A stretch of DNA of 64,000 nt from Stutzerimonas xanthomarina (GTDB taxonomy: Bacteria; Pseudomonadota; Gammaproteobacteria; Pseudomonadales; Pseudomonadaceae), in contig NZ_RHQM01000011.1 in assembly GCF_003935375.1 (NCBI RefSeq), forward strand, positions 115,543 through 179,542. The letters run 5' to 3'. Positions within the stretch are counted from its first letter, which is position 1; each line of letters opens with the position of its first letter. This document shows positions 53,883 to 61,823 of this stretch, piece by piece. Made by a program: the position numbers and the translations under genes. Below the pieces are notes generated by a model. That model did no database searches. It was given only the letters and a program-made list of their open reading frames with translations, and was not told where the DNA came from.

Positions 53883-54836
53883 TTAGAAAGCGAAAGGCAG
53901 CGCGCTGGACGGATGCTGGCGCGCCTTCAGCAGGCGGTGAAACTCATCGGGATCTTTCACCTGCACGTCCGTCTTGCCTTCGTGACGCTGCGCCGCGATC
54001 AGTCGCGATAGCCAGAAACGCACGCAGGCCACGCGCAGCATCGGCTGCCAGAGCTCGGCTTCGGCCGGGGTGAAGCGGCGCAGTGCGGAGTAGGCCGCCA
54101 GCAAGGGTTCGCTGCGTTCACCGTCGATCTCGCCATTGGGGTGCGAGCACCAGTCGTTCACGGCGATGGCCAGGTCGTAGAGCATCGGCCCGGAGCAGGC
54201 GTTGTAGAAGTCGATCACACCGGTCAGGTGGCTGCCTTCGAACAGCACGTTGTCGCGGAACAGATCGGCGTGCAGGTTGGCGCGCGGCAGGGCGAGGAGT
54301 TTCGGGCGCAGCTCGGCGATCTCTGCCAGGCCTTCGCGCAACAGCGGCAGCTGGTCCTCGGAGAGGCTCAGCGCCAGGCTCGGCCCCTGTTCCTGCATCC
54401 AATCCAGGCCACGGTCGCTGGCGCGTTCGAGGATGTGCTCGCGGGTGGCTAGATGCAGACGCGCCAGCAGCCGGCCGACCTCGGCGCAGTGGTGCGGATT
54501 GGGCGCCATCACGTGTTTGCCTGGCAGCCGCGGCTGCAGCAGCGCGGGCTTCTCCGCCAGCTCGCGCAGGGCCTCGCCCTGCTCGCTGCGCAGCGCGTAG
54601 GGCACCGGCAGGCCGGCGCGGTGCAGCACGTCGAGCAGCTCAATGAAGAACGGCAGGTCCTGGGTCGGACCACGCTCGATCAGCGTCAGGACGTATTCGC
54701 CCTGTTCGAGGCTGACGAAGAAATTGCTGTTCTCGCTGCCTGCGACGATGCCCTGGAAGTCGCGCAACCGGCCGAGCCGGTACGGCGCCAGAAAGGCTTC
54801 CAGTTCATCGCGTTGCAGGGGCGTGAATACCGACAT
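53883..54836 (-). CDS. thrB: homoserine kinase, choline-kinase-like (ThrB)
   Basis: Phosphotransferase of 317 residues with the aminoglycoside-phosphotransferase/choline kinase fold, the type of homoserine kinase found in pseudomonads, unrelated to the GHMP enzyme of E. coli. Motifs: GSENSNFFVSLEQGEYVLTLIE (about 33-54, nucleotide loop and Lys-equivalent strand), the catalytic loop ANLHADLFRDNVLFEG (about 187-202) and the metal Asp in GVIDFYNACSGPMLYDLA (about 206-223). It makes O-phosphohomoserine for threonine. The neighbourhood thrB - DUF2782 gene - polA matches P. aeruginosa. Confidence 0.93.
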   Translation of the reverse strand: MSVFTPLQRDELEAFLAPYRLGRLRDFQGIVAGSENSNFFVSLEQGEYVLTLIERGPTQDLPFFIELLDVLHRAGLPVPYALRSEQGEALRELAEKPALLQPRLPGKHVMAPNPHHCAEVGRLLARLHLATREHILERASDRGLDWMQEQGPSLALSLSEDQLPLLREGLAEIAELRPKLLALPRANLHADLFRDNVLFEGSHLTGVIDFYNACSGPMLYDLAIAVNDWCSHPNGEIDGERSEPLLAAYSALRRFTPAEAELWQPMLRVACVRFWLSRLIAAQRHEGKTDVQVKDPDEFHRLLKARQHPSSALPFAF

Positions 54837-54860
54837 GCTGTCCTCCCGGCGGTTGATGGG

Positions 54861-55145
54861 TTACCAGCTGAAGATCTTCCAGGAGGGGATCAGCATGTCC
54901 GGCTGGTCGGAACGGACGAAGTTGCCGTCGTTGCCGTCTGCTCGTACCAGAAAGTACGGTTTGCCATGCTTGGGCGTGACTTTCACGGCATAGAGGAAGC
55001 CATTGACGCGGTATTCCTCGACGGTACGGTCGCCTTCCTGACGGATGGTTACGTCGGGCTCGCCGTCGACCGACTCCTGGGCAAAACCGGCCAGGGGAGC
55101 GCACGCCAGCAGGCTGGCCAGCATCAGGTGTTTGAGAGCGCGCAT
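54861..55145 (-). CDS. exported DUF2782 protein
   Basis: Small periplasmic protein of 94 residues with a signal peptide (MRALKHLMLASLLACAPLAGFA, about 1-22). The mature domain, PDVTIRQEGDRTVEEYRVNGFLYAVKVTPKHGKPYFLV, matches the DUF2782 pattern conserved beside polA in pseudomonads. Function unknown. It is divergent from polA and lies 24 bases before thrB, so the two may be co-transcribed. The ATG at 55145 has AAGG seven to ten bases upstream, and the longer frame has no signal sequence. Confidence 0.9.
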   Translation of the reverse strand: MRALKHLMLASLLACAPLAGFAQESVDGEPDVTIRQEGDRTVEEYRVNGFLYAVKVTPKHGKPYFLVRADGNDGNFVRSDQPDMLIPSWKIFSW

Positions 55146-55221
55146 GGTAACCTTGTCCCTTTGTCGATAAGTGGTCCTTGGCATTCTAGCTCCGGGCCCG
55201 CCGAAAAGGTTGATTCCGCTC

Positions 55222-57966
55222 ATGAGCCAAGCTCCCCTCATCCTGGTGGACGGTTCGTCCTACCTCTATCGCGCCTTCCATGCCCTGCCTCCTCTGACCA
55301 CCTCCACCGGAAAGCCGACCGGCGCGGTCAAGGGCGTGCTGAACATGCTGCTCAGCCTGCGTCGGCAATACCCGGACAGTCCGTTCGCGGTGGTTTTCGA
55401 TGCCAAGGGGCCAACCTTCCGCGACGCGCTGTTCGAGAACTACAAGTCTCATCGTCCGCCGATGCCGGATGACCTGCGCTCCCAGGTCGAGCCGCTGCAT
55501 GCCAGCGTCCGCGCCCTCGGCATGCCGCTGCTGTGCGTGGAAGGCGTGGAGGCCGACGACGTCATTGGCACCCTGGCGCGTCAGTGCGCGGCGCTCGGCC
55601 GCGACGTGATCATCTCCACCGGCGACAAGGACATGGCGCAGCTGGTCTGTCCGCACGTCACCCTGGTCAACACCATGACCGGCAGCGTTTATGACATCGA
55701 AGGCGTGAAGAACAAGTTCGGCGTCGGCCCGGAGCTGATCATCGACTTCCTTGCGCTGATGGGCGACAAGGTCGACAACATTCCGGGCGTGCCAGGCGTG
55801 GGTGAAAAGACTGCCTGTGGCCTGCTCAACGGTATTCCCGGCGGGCTCAAGGGGCTTTACGACAACCTCGACCAGGTCGCCGGCCTGCCGATCCGCGGCG
55901 CCAAGTCACTGGGCGCCAAGCTCGCCGAACACCGCGACGCCGCCTTCATGTCCTATGAGCTGGCGACCATCAAGCTCGACGTGCCGCTGGACGTCGAGGT
56001 CGCCGACCTGATGCCCGGCGAGCCGCACCGCGAGGCGCTGATTGCGCTGTACCGCGAGCTGGAATTCAAGAACTGGCTGGACGACCTGCTGCGCGAGGCC
56101 AAGGCCGCCGGCGAGAACTGCGAGGTGCAGCCCGAAGGCTGCTCGATCCAGGCCGAAGCCGAGTACACCACGATCCTCGATCCGGCTGAGTTCGATGCCT
56201 GGCTCGAGCGCCTGAAGAACGCCGAGTGCTTCGCCTTCGATACCGAAACCACCAGCATCGATGCTCAGCGCGCCGAGCTGGTCGGCGTGTCGTTCGCCGT
56301 CGAGCCGGGCCAGGCGGCCTACGTGCCGCTGCGTCATTCCTATATGGGTGTGCCGCAGCAGCTCGAGCTTGATGCCGTGCTTGGCGCGCTCAAGCAGCTG
56401 CTGGAGGATCCGGCGAAGACCAAGATCTGCCAGCACGGCAAGTACGACATGAACGTGCTGATGCACTACGGCATCGAGATGCGCGGCATGACCTTCGACA
56501 CCATGCTCGAATCCTACGTGCTGGACGCCACCGCCACTCGCCACGACATGGACAGCCTGGCGCTCAAGCACCTCGGCCGCGGCACCATCCGTTTCGAGGA
56601 CATCGCCGGCAAGGGCGCCAAGCAGCTGACCTTCGACCAGATCGCCATCGAACAGGCCGGCCCCTACGCCGCCGAGGACGCCGATGTCACCCTGCGCCTG
56701 CACCAGACCTTGCTCGGCAAGCTGGAGCAGACGCCATCGCTGCTCAAGGTGCTGACCGAGATCGAGATGCCGCTGGTGCCGGTGCTGGCGCGCATCGAGC
56801 GCAACGGCGCGCTGGTCGATGCGCAGTTGCTCGGCCAGCAGAGCGTCGAGCTGGGCGACAAGCTGGTGCAGCTGGAACGCGAGGCCTTCGATATTGCCGG
56901 CGAGGAGTTCAACCTCGGCTCGCCCAAGCAGCTCTGCGCGATCCTCTATGACAAGCTCGGCTGCCCGGTAATCTCCAAGACCGCCGGCGGCCAGCCGTCC
57001 ACCGCGGAAAGCGTGCTTGCCGAACTGGCCGAGCAGGATTACCCGCTGCCGAAGGTGATCATGCAGCACCGCTCCTTGAGCAAGCTCAAGGGCACCTACA
57101 CCGACAAGCTGCCGCAGCAGATCAACCCCCGCACCGGGCGCATCCACACCAGCTACCACCAGGCGGTGACCGCCACCGGCCGGCTGTCCTCCAGCGACCC
57201 GAACCTGCAGAACATCCCGATCCGCACCGCCGAGGGGCGGCGTATTCGCCAGGCCTTCATCGCGGCACCGGGCTACAAGCTGCTCGCGGCCGACTACTCG
57301 CAGATCGAGCTGCGCATCATGGCTCATCTGGCGCAGGATGCCGGCCTCTTGCACGCCTTCCAGAACGACCTGGACGTGCACCGTGCCACCGCCGCCGAGG
57401 TGTTCGGCGTACCGCTGGAGCAGGTCAGCAACGATCAGCGCCGCAGCGCCAAGGCGATCAACTTCGGCCTGATCTACGGCATGAGCGCCTTCGGCCTGGC
57501 CAAGCAGATCGACGTCGGCCGCAAGGAAGCGCAGGAGTACATCGACCGTTATTTCGCCCGTTACCCCGGCGTGCTGGCCTACATGGAGCGCACCCGCACC
57601 CAGGCCGCCGAGCAGGGCTATGTCGAGACGCTGTTCGGCCGGCGCCTATACCTGCCGGAGATCAATTCGAAGAACGGCGCCATGCGCAAGGGCGCCGAGC
57701 GCACCGCGATCAACGCGCCGATGCAGGGCACCGCAGCGGACATCATCAAGCGCGCCATGATCGCCGTGGACGGCTGGCTGCAGCAGAGCGGGCTGGATGC
57801 GCGGGTGATCCTGCAGGTACACGATGAATTGGTGCTGGAAGTGCGCGAAGACCTGGTCGAGCAGGTCCGCCAGCAGATCTGTCCGTTGATGAGCGAGGCA
57901 GCCCAGCTGGACGTACCGCTGCTGGTCGAAGCGGGCGTTGGCAACAACTGGGACGAGGCGCACTGA
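55222..57966 (+). CDS. polA: DNA polymerase I
   Basis: Repair and Okazaki-fragment polymerase of 914 residues with all three activities apparently intact. The 5' nuclease domain (about 1-300) has LVDGSSYLYRAFHALPPL and EGVEADDVIGTLA. The 3'-5' proofreading domain carries Exo I FAFDTETTS (about 339-347) with both Asp and Glu, and Exo III YAAEDADVT. The polymerase domain has motif A DYSQIELRI, motif B RRSAKAINFGLIYG and motif C QVHDELVLE. The start ATG at 55222 begins MSQAPLILVDGSSYLYR as in other pseudomonads. It is followed by the ErsA-type sRNA gene, as expected. Confidence 0.98.
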   Translation: MSQAPLILVDGSSYLYRAFHALPPLTTSTGKPTGAVKGVLNMLLSLRRQYPDSPFAVVFDAKGPTFRDALFENYKSHRPPMPDDLRSQVEPLHASVRALGMPLLCVEGVEADDVIGTLARQCAALGRDVIISTGDKDMAQLVCPHVTLVNTMTGSVYDIEGVKNKFGVGPELIIDFLALMGDKVDNIPGVPGVGEKTACGLLNGIPGGLKGLYDNLDQVAGLPIRGAKSLGAKLAEHRDAAFMSYELATIKLDVPLDVEVADLMPGEPHREALIALYRELEFKNWLDDLLREAKAAGENCEVQPEGCSIQAEAEYTTILDPAEFDAWLERLKNAECFAFDTETTSIDAQRAELVGVSFAVEPGQAAYVPLRHSYMGVPQQLELDAVLGALKQLLEDPAKTKICQHGKYDMNVLMHYGIEMRGMTFDTMLESYVLDATATRHDMDSLALKHLGRGTIRFEDIAGKGAKQLTFDQIAIEQAGPYAAEDADVTLRLHQTLLGKLEQTPSLLKVLTEIEMPLVPVLARIERNGALVDAQLLGQQSVELGDKLVQLEREAFDIAGEEFNLGSPKQLCAILYDKLGCPVISKTAGGQPSTAESVLAELAEQDYPLPKVIMQHRSLSKLKGTYTDKLPQQINPRTGRIHTSYHQAVTATGRLSSSDPNLQNIPIRTAEGRRIRQAFIAAPGYKLLAADYSQIELRIMAHLAQDAGLLHAFQNDLDVHRATAAEVFGVPLEQVSNDQRRSAKAINFGLIYGMSAFGLAKQIDVGRKEAQEYIDRYFARYPGVLAYMERTRTQAAEQGYVETLFGRRLYLPEINSKNGAMRKGAERTAINAPMQGTAADIIKRAMIAVDGWLQQSGLDARVILQVHDELVLEVREDLVEQVRQQICPLMSEAAQLDVPLLVEAGVGNNWDEAH

Positions 57967-58017
57967 CCGGGCTGCCGAAAAATGTCGGTAGTCGACGAAA
58001 TTTTTTTCGTCCGCGTT

Positions 58018-58045
58018 GAACTTCCGCTGCAACCATCCGGTCAGA
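58018..58045 (+). promoter_or_regulatory. sigma-22 (AlgU/RpoE-type) promoter of the sRNA
   Basis: GAACTT (58018-58023), 17-base spacer, TCAGA (58041-58045): an excellent match to the extracytoplasmic-stress promoter GAACTT-N16/17-TCTGA. Transcription should begin near 58050. Confidence 0.88.
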
Positions 58046-58049
58046 GCAT

Positions 58050-58179
58050 GCGAAGGGTGTAAAAGCCCTTCGATGCTCCTTGTTGTGTTAAGTGTTGGCA
58101 GATCTCTGGACCCCGCCCTAGCGGTCCGGATTTGGACCTCGAACTTCCCCCTCCCCCAATGAAGTTCGAGGTTTTTTTT
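58050..58179 (+). ncRNA. ersA: ErsA-like small regulatory RNA
   Basis: Non-coding RNA of about 130 bases directly downstream of polA, the position of ErsA in P. aeruginosa and of Spot 42 in E. coli. A 5' hairpin CGAAGGG/CCCTTCG (58060-58077) is followed by an unpaired CTCCTTGTTGTGTTAAG stretch able to pair with ribosome sites, and a terminator ACCTCGAACTTC/GAAGTTCGAGGT ending in eight Ts. The terminator loop is C-rich (CCCCCTCCCCC), another possible pairing site. In P. aeruginosa ErsA is an Hfq-bound envelope-stress RNA that represses algC and affects biofilm; here the same role is inferred from place, promoter and shape. Confidence 0.82.
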
Positions 58180-58220
58180 GCCTGCAGAAAAGTGGATGAG
58201 GCCTCACCGGGGGCAATGGC

Positions 58221-58345
58221 CTGCGCAATTTCTTGCGCAGTATTCTGTGGATAAGTTTGTGGGTAAGCTGTTCGCAGTGCTATGAGTCGTGAGCTTGGTG
58301 GGCGTTGCGCAACTTGTTGCCATGTCTGCGCAGGAACTTGCGCAG
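58221..58345. promoter_or_regulatory. palindromic sites upstream of hcp, candidate activator-binding sites
   Basis: CTGCGCAATTTCTTGCGCAG (58221-58240) and CTGCGCAGGAACTTGCGCAG (58326-58345) are 20-base inverted repeats sharing both arms, exactly 105 bases (ten helical turns) apart; GTTGCGCAAC lies between (58304-58313). They stand 100-200 bases before the proposed sigma-54 promoter, the usual place for enhancer sites. The rest of 58181-58494 is gene-free. Confidence 0.55.
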
Positions 58346-58398
58346 CTTTCTGTGTCGGGCATCACTTCTGCTATTCGGGCTATGTGATGTAAAATAGA

Positions 58399-58411
58399 TA
58401 TCTTTTTGATA
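58399..58411 (-). promoter_or_regulatory. candidate IHF site before hcp
   Basis: Minus-strand TATCAAAAAGATA matches WATCARNNNNTTR at all but one position, in a markedly AT-rich stretch between the palindromes and the sigma-54-like promoter. Confidence 0.4.
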
Positions 58412-58431
58412 AATAAGCAGTTTTTTATTTT

Positions 58432-58446
58432 TGGCATGGCGCTTGT
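58432..58446 (+). promoter_or_regulatory. sigma-54-like promoter of hcp
   Basis: TGGCATGGCGCTTGT fits TGGCACG-N4-TTGC with correct GG-to-GC spacing but GT in place of GC at -12. It lies about 49 bases before the hcp ATG. Many Pseudomonas hcp genes are sigma-54 dependent. Confidence 0.5.
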
Positions 58447-58494
58447 TGTTACGAAATGGCCATTTGGCACTCATTTCAGACAAGGAGAGCACCC

Positions 58495-59013
58495 ATGCCA
58501 ACACCCGCGTATCTGTCCCTCGAAGGCACCAAGCAAGGCCTGATCACCGCCGGCACCTTCACCGAGGACTCGGTTGGCAACATCTTCCAGGAAGGCCATG
58601 AGGACCAGATCCTGGTGCAGGCCTTCCAGCATCAGGTCATCATCCCGCGTGACCCGCAGTCCGGCCAGCCGACAGGCCAGCGCGTACACAAGCCGCTGAT
58701 GATCACCAAGGTATTCGATAAGTCGTCGCCGCTGATCTTCAACGCTCTGACTTCCGGCGAGCGCCTGAACAAGTGCCGTCTGGAGTGGTACCGCACCTCG
58801 TCCACCGGCACCCAGGAACACTACTTCACCATCGAACTGGAAGATGCGGTGATCGTCGATGTGCAGTCGCGCATGCCCAACTGCCAGGACCCGAACATGT
58901 CCCATTTCACTCATCTGGAAGATGTGTACTTCACCTACCGCAAGATCGTCTGGACCCACGAGGTGTCCGGCACCTCCGGCTCCGACGACTGGCGCACCCC
59001 GATCGCTGGCTGA
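58495..59013 (+). CDS. hcp: type VI secretion tube protein Hcp
   Basis: Hcp of 172 residues, the ring subunit that stacks into the inner tube of the type VI secretion system and can carry small effectors. It begins MPTPAYLSLEGTKQGLITAG and has family phrases EGHEDQILVQAFQHQVIIPRD (about 36-56), SSPLIFNALTSGERLNKCRLEWYR (about 78-101) and TYRKIVWTHEVSGTSGSDDW near the end. AAGGAG lies seven bases before the ATG. A perfect terminator hairpin separates it from vgrG, allowing hcp to be made in excess. It is not joined to structural tss genes here, so it is an orphan hcp-vgrG module. Confidence 0.96.
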   Translation: MPTPAYLSLEGTKQGLITAGTFTEDSVGNIFQEGHEDQILVQAFQHQVIIPRDPQSGQPTGQRVHKPLMITKVFDKSSPLIFNALTSGERLNKCRLEWYRTSSTGTQEHYFTIELEDAVIVDVQSRMPNCQDPNMSHFTHLEDVYFTYRKIVWTHEVSGTSGSDDWRTPIAG

Positions 59014-59029
59014 TTCGCCGCGGTCCCGC

Positions 59030-59061
59030 TTCGGCCAGGCTCGCCTGGCCGAACGCTTTTT
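59030..59061 (+). terminator. terminator between hcp and vgrG
   Basis: TTCGGCCAGG (59030-59039) pairs perfectly with CCTGGCCGAA (59044-59053), loop CTCG, then CGCTTTTT. It lies 17 bases after the hcp stop and should let only part of the transcripts reach vgrG. Confidence 0.88.
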
Positions 59062-59196
59062 GCGAAGCACTGAACAGATTCCGCCATCGTCGTTCTGGAA
59101 TGCGCGAACCATGCATTCTAGAGCGGCCGGCCTGTGTTACTCGGGGCTCCGCAAGCGCCCATGCGCTGATACATGGACTGAACAGGAGGAACATGG

Positions 59197-61251
59197 ATGT
59201 TCGCCCCAGCCAACCAGGCCCACTTCACGCTTTCCCTCGAAGGCATCGAGCACGACTTCAAGGTGCTCGAGTTCCGGGGCCGCGAGGCCATCAGCCAGCC
59301 CTACCGCTTCGATCTGGAACTGGTCAGCGAGCGCCCCGATCTGGATCTGGAAAGCCTGCTGCATCGCCCGGCCTTCCTCGCCTTCGCCCGGGACGGCAGC
59401 GGCATTCATGGGCTGGTGCATCAAGCTGCCCAAGGTGAATCCGGCCAGCGCCTGACCCGCTATCGACTGACGATCGTGCCGCAGCTGGCCTATCTTGCCC
59501 ATCGCATCAACCAGCGCATCTTCCAGCACCTGAGCGTGCCGCAGATCGTCGCCCAGGTGCTCGAAGAACATGGCATCCAGGCCGATGCCTACCGCTTCCA
59601 GCTCGGCCCGGTGATCTATCCGCCGCGCGAATATTGCGTTCAGTACGACGAATCGGACCTGCATTTCATCCAGCGTTTGTGCGAGGAAGAGGGCATCCAC
59701 TATCACTTCCAGCACGGTGCGAGCGGTCATGTGCTGGTCTTCGGCGATGACCAGACCGTCTTCCCCAGGCTCGCTGCCACCGCCTATCAGGAGGACAGCG
59801 GCCTGGTCGCCGACCAGCCGGTGATCAAGCGCTTCGGCCTTCGTCTGGAAACCCGCCCCAGCCGCGTCACGCGCCGCGATTACGATTTCGAGAAGCCACG
59901 TCTGACTATGGAGGCCGCGTTTCATAGCGACTTCCAGCCCGACCTTGAAGACTACGATTACCCCGGCCGCTTCACCGAGCGCGCCCGCGGCAAGCACTTG
60001 TCGCAACGCGCCCTGGAACGCCATCGCCACGACTACGAACTGGCCGAAGGCGAAAGCGACCAGCCGAGGCTGGTGAGCGGACATTTTCTCCCGCTCAGCG
60101 AGCACTCCCGCAGCGACTGGAACCAGCTCTGGCTACTCACCGAGGTCCGGCACGAAGGCAAGCAGCCACAGGTCTTGGAAGAGTCGGTCACCAGCGATAG
60201 CCAGTCACGTGACGGCTTCGTCCAGGGCTACCGCAACCGTTTCAGCGCCACGCCCTGGGCCATCCCCTTCCGCCCGGCGCTTTGCCATCCGAAACCGAAG
60301 GTGCTCGGCAGCCAGACCGCCGTGGTCACCGGCCCCGCCGGCGAAGAGATCCACTGCGACGAGTACGGCCGCGTAAAAGTCCAGTTCCACTGGGACCGCG
60401 AAGCCCAGGCCGATGACAAGACCAGCTGCTGGCTGCGCGTCAGCTCCAGCTGGGCCGGCGACCGCTACGGCGGCATCGCCATCCCGCGCGTTGGCATGGA
60501 AGTACTGGTCACCTTCCTCGAAGGCGACCCCGATCAGCCGCTGGTGACCGGCTGCCTCTACCACACGGAACACCAGGTCCCCTACGACCTGCCGGCGAAC
60601 AAGACCCGCACGGTGTTCAAGACCCTGAGCAGCCCGGGCGGAGGCGGCTACAACGAACTGCGCATCGAAGACCGTAAGGGCGCCGAACAAATTTATATCC
60701 ACGCCCAGCGCGACTGGGACGAAAACATCGAGCACGACCAGAAGATCCGCGTCGGCCACGAGCGCCACGACACGGTGGAAGCCAACAGCTACAGCGAATT
60801 CCGCGCCGAAGAACACCGCGCCACCCACGCCGACCGCAAAACCGAAATCCGCGCCAACGACCACCTCACCGTGGGCAATACCCAGCACCTGAAGATCGGC
60901 ACCGGGCAATTCATCGAGGCGGGCAACGAAATCCACCTCTCCAGCGGCCTCAAGGTTGTACAGGAAGCCGGAAGTGAACTGACCTTCAAGGCTGGTGGCA
61001 GCTTTATCAAGCTCGATGCCAGCAGCGTGACGATGGTCGGGCCAGTGATCAGGATGAACTCGGGAGGGAGTTCAGGCAAAGGCTCTGGTGCGGCGCCGAT
61101 ATTGCCTGGGAAGGCCAAGCCGGCGGATGCGGATAAGGCGGGTGTACCGCTGGAAGCCTTGCTTAAGCAAAACCTGCTATTTCGCAGTACTCGAGCGGGC
61201 GTATGCGAACTATGCGAGGCGGCCAAAGCACAGCAGGAGACCAAGGTATGA
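59197..61251 (+). CDS. vgrG: type VI secretion spike protein VgrG (TssI)
   Basis: Spike protein of 684 residues that caps the Hcp tube and carries effectors. The gp27-like part spans about 1-370 (FTLSLEGIEHDFKVLEFRGREAISQPYRFDLELVS and YCVQYDESDLHFIQRLCEEEGIHYHFQHG); the gp5-like OB fold follows with GEEIHCDEYGRVKVQFHWDREAQADDKTSCWLRVSSSWAGDRYGG (about 385-430), then the DUF2345/beta-helix needle (about 470-600). No toxin domain is attached; only about 60 residues follow the needle, ending in Cys-containing GVCELCEAAK. AGGAGG lies seven bases before the ATG. Stop overlaps the DUF4123 gene (ATGA), so spike, adaptor and effector are coupled. Confidence 0.96.
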   Translation: MFAPANQAHFTLSLEGIEHDFKVLEFRGREAISQPYRFDLELVSERPDLDLESLLHRPAFLAFARDGSGIHGLVHQAAQGESGQRLTRYRLTIVPQLAYLAHRINQRIFQHLSVPQIVAQVLEEHGIQADAYRFQLGPVIYPPREYCVQYDESDLHFIQRLCEEEGIHYHFQHGASGHVLVFGDDQTVFPRLAATAYQEDSGLVADQPVIKRFGLRLETRPSRVTRRDYDFEKPRLTMEAAFHSDFQPDLEDYDYPGRFTERARGKHLSQRALERHRHDYELAEGESDQPRLVSGHFLPLSEHSRSDWNQLWLLTEVRHEGKQPQVLEESVTSDSQSRDGFVQGYRNRFSATPWAIPFRPALCHPKPKVLGSQTAVVTGPAGEEIHCDEYGRVKVQFHWDREAQADDKTSCWLRVSSSWAGDRYGGIAIPRVGMEVLVTFLEGDPDQPLVTGCLYHTEHQVPYDLPANKTRTVFKTLSSPGGGGYNELRIEDRKGAEQIYIHAQRDWDENIEHDQKIRVGHERHDTVEANSYSEFRAEEHRATHADRKTEIRANDHLTVGNTQHLKIGTGQFIEAGNEIHLSSGLKVVQEAGSELTFKAGGSFIKLDASSVTMVGPVIRMNSGGSSGKGSGAAPILPGKAKPADADKAGVPLEALLKQNLLFRSTRAGVCELCEAAKAQQETKV

Positions 61252-61823
61252 GCGCGCCCACGATCACAGGCAATGGCGCCATTCTGCTAGACGGTGCGCG
61301 GTATGAAAACGCAACGGCCTGGCTCTATCAGACCTTCCCCAGCCATCAGCCCTGGCCTTTACTGCTCAACACTCCCTATGAGGCAATCGCTGAGGCAGGG
61401 CCTATCCTGCTGGATGCCCCCATGGGTAGCCCAGCCTATGAAGCCTGGAAGCACGGCAGTGGAGTTAAGGACAGCGTTTGGCTGGAAAGCGATGCCTCAG
61501 TGGAAGAACTACACCGCATTCTGCAGCGCCGTCTGCGCATCTTTACCCCAGAACACCGCGAGCTCTGGTTGCGCTTTGCTGACGCCCGCCCTTTGTACCA
61601 AGCGTGGCAAAGCAAGGCGCAATGGCCAGAGGGTTTCTGGCATCGCATCGCCCGTATCTGGCTCCATTACAAGGGCACAAATTTCTGTGCCTGGAACAAT
61701 GAACACCCAGAAAAAGACGGCGCCCCGACCAGTCAGGGGATCGCGGCCCAACTGACACTTGACTGGCCGCTGCTGGAAGCACTTGCCAAACAGGGCGACA
61801 CGGCACAGGAGGCGGCTCTATGA
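61248..61823 (+). CDS. DUF4123 effector adaptor (Tap/TEC type)
   Basis: Chaperone-adaptor of 191 residues that loads a specific effector onto VgrG. The DUF4123 domain covers about 20-150, with YQTFPSHQPWPLLLNTPYEAIAEAGPILLDAP at the start and RRLRIFTPEHRELWLRFADARPLYQAW (about 86-112) matching the family's core. The ATG at 61248 overlaps the vgrG stop, and its own stop overlaps the effector start, so all three are translated in series. Known examples are Tap-1 of Vibrio cholerae and the VgrG-linked adaptors of Pseudomonas. The true partner is the protein encoded next. Confidence 0.92.
   Translation: MSAPTITGNGAILLDGARYENATAWLYQTFPSHQPWPLLLNTPYEAIAEAGPILLDAPMGSPAYEAWKHGSGVKDSVWLESDASVEELHRILQRRLRIFTPEHRELWLRFADARPLYQAWQSKAQWPEGFWHRIARIWLHYKGTNFCAWNNEHPEKDGAPTSQGIAAQLTLDWPLLEALAKQGDTAQEAAL

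Noticed and set aside
55906..57381. 491-codon minus-strand frame within polA
   Set aside because: Antisense to polA with low-complexity translation.
57985..58012. Intrinsic terminator of polA (GACGAAA/TTTCGTC with T-run)
   Set aside because: The Ts form the loop, not a tail after the stem, so it is a weak candidate; the AlgU promoter follows immediately.
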